Shown here in pieces: positions 55,093 to 62,747 of a DNA stretch of 64,000 nucleotides. The translations under genes and the position numbers were made by a program. Under the pieces are notes generated by a model, which was not told where the DNA came from, ran no database searches, and saw only the letters and a program-made list of their open reading frames with translations. The stretch is taken from NCBI GenBank assembly GCA_016183985.1, contig JACPDN010000006.1, forward strand, positions 1,116,001 through 1,180,000, written 5' to 3'. This DNA is from Pseudomonadota bacterium. Lineage in GTDB: Bacteria > Pseudomonadota > Alphaproteobacteria > Dongiales > Dongiaceae. Each line of letters begins with the position of its first letter. Within the stretch, counting starts at the first letter, position 1.

Positions 55093-57696
55093 ATGCGTTC
55101 GACCCTTCGCCTTCGGCTTCTGGTGATGATCCTGTTGGTGCTGCTGCCAGCCGCCGCCATCATCGCGTTCGACGTCTTCGAAGCGCGCAGCCGCCAGGTC
55201 AGGGATGCCGAGCAGCAGGGCCGACAGCTTGCCCAGGCGATCATCGGCACCATGGAGCGAACCATCTCGCATGTCGAAGGCATGCTCGATCTCCTCACCC
55301 AGATCCCTGAGATCCGCGACCTCAGCGCGCCGAACTGCTCCGGCCTGCTCACCAACATCGCGCAGAGCCAGCCACGCTATGCCACCATCATCGCCGTGGA
55401 CAGGACCGGCATGGCACGCTGTGCCAGCAATCCCAAGGCAGTGGGTGTCTCAGCCGCCGATCGGCCCTGGTTCAAACAAGCGCTCGGCGCAGGCAGTTTC
55501 ACCATCGGCGAATATACGATCGGGCGCGTGTCACAGCGCCCGATCCTGGGCTTTGCTTTGCCGATGATCGCTGACGGCAACGCGACCGGCGTCGCCTATG
55601 CCTCGATCGACCTGGCCTGGTTCGGCGCCCATGACGCCGCCCAGACCCTGCCAAAAAATGCCAGCTTCACCTTGATCGACCAGACCGGATTGGTCATGGC
55701 GCGCTATCCGGATGGTGGCGCCTGGGCCAAGAAATCCGTGGCGGACACGCCCCTTTTTGCTGCCCTGAAAGAAGCAGGTGGTACGGGCGACCGCGCCCTC
55801 ACGGATCTCGACGGTGCCGAGAGCTTCTTTCATCTCGTCAAGCTGCAACGCGGCCCGAACAGCGCGCCGATCTATCTGGCACTCGGCCTCCATCTCGAAG
55901 ACAGCCTGGCGGTCATCAACCGCAACATGGCGATCAAGGCGGCAATCCTGTTGGCCATTGCCGGCGCCGTCACCCTGCTCTCCTACTTTACCAGCGCGCA
56001 GCTGATCTCACGCCCGGTCGAGCACATGGTCCGTCTCAGCTCACGCATCGCCGGTGGCGATCTGAGCGTACGCAGCGGCCTCACCCATGACGAAAGCGAG
56101 TTCGGCCGTCTTGCCGAAAGCCTCGACAGCATGGCCGAGGAATTGGAGCGGCATCAGCAGGAGCTCGATCTCCAGCAGCGTTATATGCGCGCCGTCCTCG
56201 ACAACACGGCCGAGATGATCTTCTGCTTCGACAATGACGGCCGCCTCGCCTTCATGAACGGCGCTGCGCGTGCCCTGGGGTTGCCGGAAGGCGCGCTCAG
56301 CTATCAGGAACTGGTCGCGGCCAATGAATCGATCTTCGATGCCCGCATGACGCCGCTTCCCTACGACCAGATCCCCATCGTGCGCGTCATGAACGGCGAA
56401 ACCGTCATTAACGCCGAGGTCGTGGTCCAGGTCCACAAGGACGATCCTTTGATCACCATGCTGGTCAACGGGAAGCGGATCTCGGATGAAGGGGGCCATT
56501 CACTGGGCGTCGTGCTGGCAGCGCGCGATGTCACGGCGTTGCGCGCGACCGAATCGTCCCTGCGCCAGGCGCAGAAGATGGAAGCGGTGGGCCAGCTCAC
56601 CGGTGGCGTTGCCCATGACTTCAACAATCTGCTCGGCGTCGTCATCGGCAATATCGACACATTGCTGCCGCATCTCACCCAACCCGGCGATATCGAGCTT
56701 GCCAATGAGGCGATGAACGGCGCGCTGCACGGTGCCGACCTCACCCGCCAGATGCTGGCCTTCGCGCGTCGCCAGGCGCTCAACCCGGCCTCCCTGCAAC
56801 TCGACCAGCATTTGCCGCAGCTTGCCACCATGCTGCGCCGGACCCTGGGCGAAACCATTACCGTAACCGTGCATTGCGCCGAGAATCTATGGCCGTGCTT
56901 CGTCGATGCCGGCCAGCTCGACAGCGTGCTGCTCAATTTCGCGATCAATTCCCGCGATGCCATGCCCAAAGGCGGCCATCTCACAATCGAAGCCAGCAAT
57001 GCGACGCTCGACGATCAATACGCGGCCAGCAATGCCGAAGTGGCGGCCGGCGAATATGTCCGCATCAGCGTGTCAGATAACGGGACCGGCATTCCCCCTG
57101 AGATTCTCAACCGCGTGATGGAGCCCTTCTTCACCACCAAGGAGCCCGGCAAGGGCACCGGCCTCGGGCTCAGCATGGCCTTCGGTTTTGCCAAGCAATC
57201 GGGCGGCCACCTCAAGATCTATAGCGAGGTCGGCCACGGCACGACGATCAATCTCTATCTGCCGCGCGGTGGCAGTATCAAATCTGCCGTCTCGAACGAT
57301 CGTATGGCCGCCCCCGCGCCGGAAGGCGTCGAACGCATCCTGCTGGTCGACGACAACGAAGCGGTGCGCAAGACCGCGGCACGCCAGCTCCGCGACCTCG
57401 GTTATGAGGTGGTCGAGGCGGAGAGCGGTCCCATGGCCTTGCAGCAATTGCAATCCGGCCTCCACATCGATCTCCTCTTCTCAGATATTATCATGCCGGG
57501 GGGCCTCAGCGGCTTTGACTTGGCCACAAGGGCTGCGGAACTCTATCCGCAGCTCAAGGTTTTGCTCGTAACCGGCTTTGCCGAGGCGGCGATCCGCAAT
57601 GCCAACGCGCCGGATCAGAATATCGCCCTGATGAGCAAGCCCTACCGGCGCCAGGAATTGGCCGAACGCATCCGGGCATTGCTCGACAATACTTGA
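55093..57696 (+). CDS. membrane hybrid sensor histidine kinase (dCache-HAMP-PAS-HisKA-HATPase-REC)
   Basis: 867 aa. One helix (7-27), an extracellular double-Cache domain with DRPWFKQALGAGSFTIGEYTIGRVSQRPILGFALPM, a second helix (~282-302), HAMP, a PAS domain (AVLDNTAEMIFCFDNDGRLAFMNGAAR), a phospho-acceptor domain with His508 (GGVAHDFNNLL), ATPase (NFAINSRDAMPKGG, FFTTKEPGKGTGLGLSMAFGF) and a receiver with Asp798 (LLFSDIIMPGG). It senses a small extracellular ligand. The next gene is a stand-alone receiver, its likely phosphate acceptor. The 258-base gap before it (54835-55092) shows no gene. Confidence 0.95.
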   Translation: MRSTLRLRLLVMILLVLLPAAAIIAFDVFEARSRQVRDAEQQGRQLAQAIIGTMERTISHVEGMLDLLTQIPEIRDLSAPNCSGLLTNIAQSQPRYATIIAVDRTGMARCASNPKAVGVSAADRPWFKQALGAGSFTIGEYTIGRVSQRPILGFALPMIADGNATGVAYASIDLAWFGAHDAAQTLPKNASFTLIDQTGLVMARYPDGGAWAKKSVADTPLFAALKEAGGTGDRALTDLDGAESFFHLVKLQRGPNSAPIYLALGLHLEDSLAVINRNMAIKAAILLAIAGAVTLLSYFTSAQLISRPVEHMVRLSSRIAGGDLSVRSGLTHDESEFGRLAESLDSMAEELERHQQELDLQQRYMRAVLDNTAEMIFCFDNDGRLAFMNGAARALGLPEGALSYQELVAANESIFDARMTPLPYDQIPIVRVMNGETVINAEVVVQVHKDDPLITMLVNGKRISDEGGHSLGVVLAARDVTALRATESSLRQAQKMEAVGQLTGGVAHDFNNLLGVVIGNIDTLLPHLTQPGDIELANEAMNGALHGADLTRQMLAFARRQALNPASLQLDQHLPQLATMLRRTLGETITVTVHCAENLWPCFVDAGQLDSVLLNFAINSRDAMPKGGHLTIEASNATLDDQYAASNAEVAAGEYVRISVSDNGTGIPPEILNRVMEPFFTTKEPGKGTGLGLSMAFGFAKQSGGHLKIYSEVGHGTTINLYLPRGGSIKSAVSNDRMAAPAPEGVERILLVDDNEAVRKTAARQLRDLGYEVVEAESGPMALQQLQSGLHIDLLFSDIIMPGGLSGFDLATRAAELYPQLKVLLVTGFAEAAIRNANAPDQNIALMSKPYRRQELAERIRALLDNT

Positions 57697-57736
57697 TCAT
57701 CGGCCAGCCGGCATGAAGGAAGAAGAGACAGGAACA

Positions 57737-58126
57737 ATGCAAAAATCCGTTATGGTCATCGATGACGATGAGGCCATTCTGCGTATGATCGACCGCATGT
57801 TGTCGGGGACGGATTATCACTGCCTGACCTTCAACGACGCGCAGGAGGCACTCGACAGCCTTGCACGTCAGGCGGTCCATCTCATCATCACGGACATTAT
57901 CATGCCCGGCATTGAGGGGATCGAGGTCATCCTCAATCTGCGCGCCACATTCCCGGAATTGCCGATCCTCGCCATTTCTGGCGGTGGGCGCACCGACCGC
58001 GGCGACGTTCTGTATCTCGCGAAGCAATTGGGTGCCAACGCGATTCTGCCCAAACCCTTCACGCGGGCCGCATTGCTGGCGGCGGTCGATGCGCATATCG
58101 GCCCGGGTGCCGCCGCGGCCTCGTAA
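57737..58126 (+). CDS. single-domain response regulator
   Basis: A 129-aa receiver: acidic pair VMVIDDDEAIL, phospho-acceptor Asp in LIITDIIMPGIEGIE, conserved Thr/Ser in ILAISGGGRTD and Lys in ILPKPFTRAAL. It has no output domain and so probably relays phosphate or acts by protein contact. It starts 40 bases after the hybrid kinase; the ATG at 57737 has AGGA before it and is preferred over one at 57713. Confidence 0.92.
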   Translation: MQKSVMVIDDDEAILRMIDRMLSGTDYHCLTFNDAQEALDSLARQAVHLIITDIIMPGIEGIEVILNLRATFPELPILAISGGGRTDRGDVLYLAKQLGANAILPKPFTRAALLAAVDAHIGPGAAAAS

Positions 58127-58148
58127 CGCCTCTACTTTTTTTAGGGGG

Positions 58149-58175
58149 CTTGACCCGCGCTCGCGTGCATACAAT
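58149..58175 (+). promoter_or_regulatory. possible heat-shock-type promoter of hspQ
   Basis: CTTGACC at 58149 and CATACAAT at 58168-58175 have a spacing like the CTTG-N17-CATAT form used by RpoH in alphaproteobacteria. Weak match. If used, the transcript starts only ~5 bases before the first hspQ ATG. Confidence 0.35.
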
Positions 58176-58186
58176 CTCATGGCGTT

Positions 58187-58549
58187 ATGACAGATCAATC
58201 CGAAGCAATGGCCCGTTCGGGCGTTCCCCGCCTCGCCCGTTTCAAAATCGGCGACATCGTCAAGCACCGGGTCTATCCGTTCCGCGGCGTTGTCTTCGAT
58301 GTCGATCCGGTCTTTGCCAATACCGAGGAATGGCTGCAATCGATCCCGGCGGAAATCCGCCCGCGCCGCGACCAGCCCTTCTATCACCTGCTCGCCGAGA
58401 ATGCCGAGACGACCTATGTCGCCTATGTCTCGGAACAGAATCTGCTGCCGGACAACAGCGGCGCGCCCTGCCGCCACCCCAAGATCCGCGACCTCTTTAC
58501 CGGCCCCGAAGGCGGCGCCTATTGCCGCAAGGAAACGCGGCTCAACTGA
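58187..58549 (+). CDS. hspQ: heat shock protein HspQ (YccV-like)
   Basis: A 120-aa protein of the HspQ/hemimethylated-DNA-binding-domain family: FKIGDIVKHRVYPFRGVVFDVDPVF, RDQPFYHLLAE, TYVAYVSEQNLLPD. In E. coli it adjusts Lon specificity and DnaA stability. The first ATG has no ribosome-binding site; a second at 58208, seven codons in, is possible. A heat-shock-like promoter motif lies just upstream. Confidence 0.94.
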   Translation: MTDQSEAMARSGVPRLARFKIGDIVKHRVYPFRGVVFDVDPVFANTEEWLQSIPAEIRPRRDQPFYHLLAENAETTYVAYVSEQNLLPDNSGAPCRHPKIRDLFTGPEGGAYCRKETRLN

Positions 58550-58566
58550 TTGCTCCAGTATCCCCC

Positions 58567-58595
58567 TTGACGTTGGAACAAGAATGGAACATAAA
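58567..58595 (+). promoter_or_regulatory. sigma-70-like promoter of the small ORF
   Basis: TTGACG (58567-58572), 17 bases, then CATAAA (58590-58595). The expected start near 58602 is followed by GGGAG at 58616 and the ATG at 58628. Confidence 0.6.
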
Positions 58596-58627
58596 GGGTC
58601 CATAGACGATACAACGGGAGCATGATC

Positions 58628-58714
58628 ATGGCCTACAGCCTCAAGAACGCCGTCGAAGCGATCGCCTTCTCCGCCCTGATGATGCTCATCCTGGCCCTGC
58701 CGAGCTTTGCCTGA
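58628..58714 (+). CDS. putative 28-aa membrane small protein
   Basis: The frame ATG-GCC-TAC-AGC... to TGA encodes 28 residues: a short polar start (MAYSLKNAVEA) and one hydrophobic segment (IAFSALMMLILALPSFA). It has a well placed GGGAG eight bases upstream and its own promoter-like element. The end PSFA looks like a signal-peptide cleavage site, but nothing follows, so it is probably a single-pass membrane micropeptide. Alternatively the region only serves as a leader of nhaD. An ATG six bases earlier is too near GGGAG. Confidence 0.5.
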   Translation: MAYSLKNAVEAIAFSALMMLILALPSFA

Positions 58715-58868
58715 GGTCGGCGCTCCTGCTCTCGGTCGAATAAAATAATTATATAACAATGCGTTAACTGAATTCCATCTGTTTGACGGCCTGTTTTGGG
58801 CGACAGAATCAGGCGGGCTTCGTTATCTTGGCGCCGACAAGCCAATGAACGAATAGGGCCCCGCCGTG

Positions 58869-60164
58869 ATGGATCTGACGACGCATTGGAGCGGCCTTGC
58901 CGTTCTCTTCATTTTTGTCGCCGCCTATTTCCTCGTCATCTGCGAGGAAGCCATTGAGATGCGCAAGTCGAAGCCCGTCCTGGTGGCGGCGGGCCTGATC
59001 TGGGCGCTGGTGGCGATCGGCTATCAATCCGTCGGCGCTGGTGAGGCTGCCCATGAAGCTGTCAACCAGATCATCCTCGAATATGGCGAGTTGCTGCTCT
59101 TCCTGTTGGTCGCCATCACCTATGTGAACACGCTGGAGGAACGGCGCGTCTTCGACGTGCTGCGTGCAAGGCTCGTGGTGCTGGGCCTCGGCTATCGCTC
59201 GCTCTTCTGGCTGACCGGCGCCATCGCCTTTCCGCTTTCGGCGGTGCTCGACAATCTCACCACCGCTTTGGTGATGGGGGCGGTCGTCCTGGCACTGGGG
59301 ATGGGTTCGCGCGCCTTCATCGCCCTGGGCTGCATCAATATCGTTGTTGCCGCCAATGCCGGCGGCGCCTTCTCGCCCTTTGGCGACATCACCACGCTGA
59401 TGGTCTGGCAGGCGGGCAAACTCCACTTCTGGGAGTTTTTCGACTTGTTCCTGCCGTCACTCGTCAACTGGCTGGTGCCGGCGGCGCTGATGCATATGGC
59501 ATTGCCTGCAGGCAAGCCGGAGCCGCGCCAGGAACGCGCGCGGCTGAAGCCCGGGGCGCTGGGTGTCATGCTGCTTTTTGCGGCGACCATCGCCACCGCC
59601 GTTGCTTTCAAGAATTTCCTCTATCTGCCGCCTGCGATTGGCATGATGCTGGGGCTCGGCTATCTGCAGATATGGGCCTACTACCTCAATCGCAAGGGAA
59701 AGCGGCAAGACGATTCCGATATGCTGTTGGACTCTTTCAAGGAGATACAGCGCGTCGAGTTCGATACCTTGCTCTTTTTCTTCGGCATCATCTTTGCGGT
59801 AGGTGGGCTCGGCGCCATGGGCTATCTCGCCGTCACATCCGAGATTCTCTATCAGGGCCTCGGTCCCACGACGGCCAATATCGTCATCGGCGCCCTGTCG
59901 GCAATCGTCGACAACATCCCGCTGATGTTCGCGGTTCTCAAGATGGACCCGGCGATGTCCGACGGCCAATGGCTGCTGGCGACCCTCACCTGCGGCGTCG
60001 GCGGCTCGATCCTGTCGATCGGGTCGGCGGCCGGTGTCGCATTGATGGGACAGGCACGCGGCAGCTACACCTTCTTCGCGCATTTGAAATGGAGCTGGGC
60101 CGTAGCGGCTGGCTATGCCGCCTCGATCCTCGTCCATCGCTTCGTCAATGCAGGTCTTTTCTAG
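58869..60164 (+). CDS. nhaD: NhaD-type Na+/H+ antiporter
   Basis: A 431-aa membrane protein of the ion-transporter superfamily with ~12 helices. The conserved NhaD stretches FPLSAVLDNLTTALVMGAVVLALG, NIVVAANAGGAFSPFGDITTLMVW and IVDNIPLMFAVLKMDP are present, each with the repeat Asp-Asn pair of the two inverted halves. It expels Na+ or Li+ at alkaline pH. GTG three bases before the ATG is also possible. nhaA follows after nine bases. Confidence 0.94.
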   Translation: MDLTTHWSGLAVLFIFVAAYFLVICEEAIEMRKSKPVLVAAGLIWALVAIGYQSVGAGEAAHEAVNQIILEYGELLLFLLVAITYVNTLEERRVFDVLRARLVVLGLGYRSLFWLTGAIAFPLSAVLDNLTTALVMGAVVLALGMGSRAFIALGCINIVVAANAGGAFSPFGDITTLMVWQAGKLHFWEFFDLFLPSLVNWLVPAALMHMALPAGKPEPRQERARLKPGALGVMLLFAATIATAVAFKNFLYLPPAIGMMLGLGYLQIWAYYLNRKGKRQDDSDMLLDSFKEIQRVEFDTLLFFFGIIFAVGGLGAMGYLAVTSEILYQGLGPTTANIVIGALSAIVDNIPLMFAVLKMDPAMSDGQWLLATLTCGVGGSILSIGSAAGVALMGQARGSYTFFAHLKWSWAVAAGYAASILVHRFVNAGLF

Positions 60165-60173
60165 GGGGACGGC

Positions 60174-61337
60174 ATGAATCCGCTACGCCAGTTTCTGCAG
60201 CTAGAATCGAGCGGCGGCATCCTGCTGCTCATCGCCGCCATCCTGGCCCTGATCTGCGACAACACCGCGCTCTCGAGCGTCTATCAGGACTTCCTCAGCC
60301 TGCCCTTCGGCGTGACTCTGGGCAATGACGGCCTGGTGAAGCCGCTGCTGCTCTGGATCAATGACGGCCTGATGGCGGTCTTTTTTTTCCTGGTGGGATT
60401 GGAAATCAAGCGCGAGGTTCTGGCGGGCGAGCTTTCATCCTCCGCCCAGGCGAGCCTGCCCGGCATCGCGGCCCTCGGCGGCATGGCGCTGCCGGCCCTC
60501 GTTTATTGGCTGGTCACCAAAAACAGTCCTGAATATCTGGGCGGCTGGGCGATTCCGGCGGCCACCGACATCGCCTTTGCACTCGCCGTCCTGACGCTTC
60601 TCGGCGATCGGATACCGCAAAGCCTCAAGGTCTTTCTGCTGGCGCTCGCCATCATCGACGATCTCGGCGCCATCATCATCATCGCCTTCTTCTATACCGA
60701 CCACCTGTCGCTGATGTCGCTGGGGCTTGCCGTGCTCGGGCTCAGCGGCCTCCTCATCCTCAACCGGACCGGTGTCCGGCGCATCACGCCCTATGTGCTG
60801 ATCGGCGTCTTCATCTGGGTCTGCGTGCTGAAATCCGGCGTCCATGCGACATTGGCTGGCGTCGCCATTGCCTTCTTCATCCCCTTCCGGGGCGATGGCG
60901 ATACCGAGCATAGCCCCTTGCGCCGCGCCGAGCATGGCCTCCACCCCTGGGTCAGCTTCGCCATCATGCCGATCTTCGCCTTCGCCAATGCCGGCGTCAG
61001 CCTTTCCGGTGTGTCACTGGAGACGCTCCTGCATCCGCTCACCCTCGGCATTGCGCTGGGTCTTTTCATCGGCAAGCAGGCGGGCGTGCTGCTGGCGGTT
61101 ATTGCCGGCGTGATGCTGGGACTTTGCCAGCGTCCCGCCGGTGCCAGCTGGGCGCAGATCTATGGCGTGGCGCTATTGACCGGTATCGGCTTCACCATGT
61201 CGCTCTTCATCGGCGGCCTTGCCTTCCCCGATCCAGCGCTGGCCGCTGAAATCCGCCTCGGCGTCATCGGCGGCTCCGTACTCTCGGCTGTGCTAGGCTA
61301 TCTGGTACTGCGCCTCAACGCGGCACGGACGACCTGA
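60174..61337 (+). CDS. nhaA: NhaA Na+/H+ antiporter
   Basis: A 387-aa antiporter with 12 helices. The transport aspartates are conserved: Asp in AATDIAFALAVLTLLGDR (E. coli Asp133) and the pair in ALAIIDDLGAIIIIAFFYT (Asp163/164). It exchanges two H+ for one Na+ and is pH-regulated. It is nine bases downstream of nhaD, so the two are one transcript. Its end overlaps the convergent protease gene by 23 bases. Confidence 0.97.
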   Translation: MNPLRQFLQLESSGGILLLIAAILALICDNTALSSVYQDFLSLPFGVTLGNDGLVKPLLLWINDGLMAVFFFLVGLEIKREVLAGELSSSAQASLPGIAALGGMALPALVYWLVTKNSPEYLGGWAIPAATDIAFALAVLTLLGDRIPQSLKVFLLALAIIDDLGAIIIIAFFYTDHLSLMSLGLAVLGLSGLLILNRTGVRRITPYVLIGVFIWVCVLKSGVHATLAGVAIAFFIPFRGDGDTEHSPLRRAEHGLHPWVSFAIMPIFAFANAGVSLSGVSLETLLHPLTLGIALGLFIGKQAGVLLAVIAGVMLGLCQRPAGASWAQIYGVALLTGIGFTMSLFIGGLAFPDPALAAEIRLGVIGGSVLSAVLGYLVLRLNAARTT

Positions 61338-62085
61338 AGACCCAGACCGGCACAGCGGCCCCTCTCTCGCTCTTGTTCTTGAGCTGCAGCACGCCGCTGA
61401 GCACGCCGACGATCTCGGCCTTATCGCCGTCGATACGCAGCAAGGGCCCGCCGGACGCACCGAAGGTGGTGTCACAGTCATGAATCATCAGCGGTCGTTC
61501 GGCGAGCATGCCGAGCAAGCGGCAACCGCTATGGATCATCAGGATTTCCGACCAATCGCCGTTATAGCCTGCGGCATTCACGCCGGCCTTGCCCTGGGCG
61601 GCGAAGATTTCCGGCTTTGATCCCGACGCCAAGGGCACGGGCTTCACTTTGAGCGGCTGGTCGAGCGTGATGATGGCCCAGTCCCGCGCCATCTGCTGCA
61701 CATTCGTGGCCCGCTTCGGGTCGTATTCCGGGTCGTGGGTGAAACTCTTCGCTCTGGCATGGGCTGCGAATGAGCCGCGGTCATAGCCCGTCACGAAATG
61801 CACCTCGAACGGCACGGTCCAGCGCCCGTCGTCGCGATTGTAGAGGCAATGCGCTGCAGTCAGCACCTTGTCCGGCGCGATCAGCGTGCCGGTGCAATGG
61901 CCGCCAACCTCGCGGTTGATGCGGCCAATGGCGATCCAGGGCCAGGTCTTTGAATCGACCCGCGTCCGGTTGTCCTCGCCCTCGATCCCGATCTTAGGCA
62001 GAGGCGGCAAGCCGGATGTCTGCGCGAAGGCCGTTCCGACCGCAATGAACGCCAGGCCGGCCAGCAAAAGGAAACGGAAAGCCAC
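61315..62085 (-). CDS. secreted trypsin-like serine protease (S1)
   Basis: A 256-aa protein with a signal peptide (FLLLAGLAFIAVGTAFA). The chymotrypsin fold is shown by His in VLTAAHCLYN, Asp in ARDWAIITLDQPL and Ser in CDTTFGASGGPLL; two pairs of Cys fit family disulphides. It should act in the periplasm or outside. A 117-aa membrane protein gene lies nine bases upstream on the same strand. Confidence 0.93.
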   Translation of the reverse strand: MAFRFLLLAGLAFIAVGTAFAQTSGLPPLPKIGIEGEDNRTRVDSKTWPWIAIGRINREVGGHCTGTLIAPDKVLTAAHCLYNRDDGRWTVPFEVHFVTGYDRGSFAAHARAKSFTHDPEYDPKRATNVQQMARDWAIITLDQPLKVKPVPLASGSKPEIFAAQGKAGVNAAGYNGDWSEILMIHSGCRLLGMLAERPLMIHDCDTTFGASGGPLLRIDGDKAEIVGVLSGVLQLKNKSERGAAVPVWVFRSSVPR

Positions 62086-62094
62086 GAGCTCGAC

Positions 62095-62448
62095 TTACGG
62101 CGCCAGTACCGCATTGTGGAACAGGAGGGCGATGAACGCCGCCAGCGTGAAGGCCGCCAATCCTAACCCGAAGACGACGATCTGGCTCAGGCGGTCGGCC
62201 GGACGCAGCTGCCGGTCGAGATGCCGGCGGGCGTTCGAGCGTTTCTCCTTGCCGAGCAGGAAGACCAGATAGGCCCGTTCGCCGAAGGGCAGCGGCAGGG
62301 ACATGCGGAAATCGACCGGATGCCGGCGCTGGATCGTGCCTTGCGCCACACGGCCGATCGCCTCGGTCTGCGCCGGTGTCAGGCTGTCGCGGATGTTCTG
62401 CGGCAGCTTACGCAGAAAGGCTTCGCCGCGGACCTCGTCCATCAGCAT
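62095..62448 (-). CDS. hypothetical membrane protein
   Basis: A 117-aa protein. Residues 1-~80 are soluble (LRKLPQNIRDSLTPAQTEAIGRVA, then a Pro/Leu-rich PVDFRMSLPLPFGERAYLVFLLG) and a C-terminal helix (VVFGLGLAAFTLAAFIALLFH) anchors it in the membrane, N-terminus inside. It has AGGAG seven bases before its ATG and precedes the trypsin-like protease gene by nine bases, so the two are probably one operon. Function unknown. Confidence 0.75.
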   Translation of the reverse strand: MLMDEVRGEAFLRKLPQNIRDSLTPAQTEAIGRVAQGTIQRRHPVDFRMSLPLPFGERAYLVFLLGKEKRSNARRHLDRQLRPADRLSQIVVFGLGLAAFTLAAFIALLFHNAVLAP

Positions 62449-62747
62449 GGGTCATCTCCTAGCATTTACCATCGGAGACAGCGCTGGCATCCTGGACGGA
62501 CACCGTCCCAGCCGTCCCCCGACTTCTCTTTTCAGGAGAATGACGCCCGATGGTTTAAATTTTCTTTACCAAAACAGGACTAGAAGCGTGAAAACGGGTC
62601 CAAAGACCCACGAAACAATCGATTGGGCGGCTTTTTGCAGGGCCCGGCCGGCCTTGTGCCGGATTGGCTCTTTTGTGGCGCTTGGGCTAGAATCGCAAAT
62701 AATTACAACAACTAATCACCAATCACTGTCATCGGGGATATTGCTAT
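62449..62747. other. 299-base intergenic region, no gene seen
   Basis: The stretch lies between divergent genes and must hold promoters for both. It is AT-richer around 62550-62580 (GGTTTAAATTTTC) and 62695-62730. No convincing -35/-10 pair, terminator or conserved RNA was found by eye. Confidence 0.5.
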
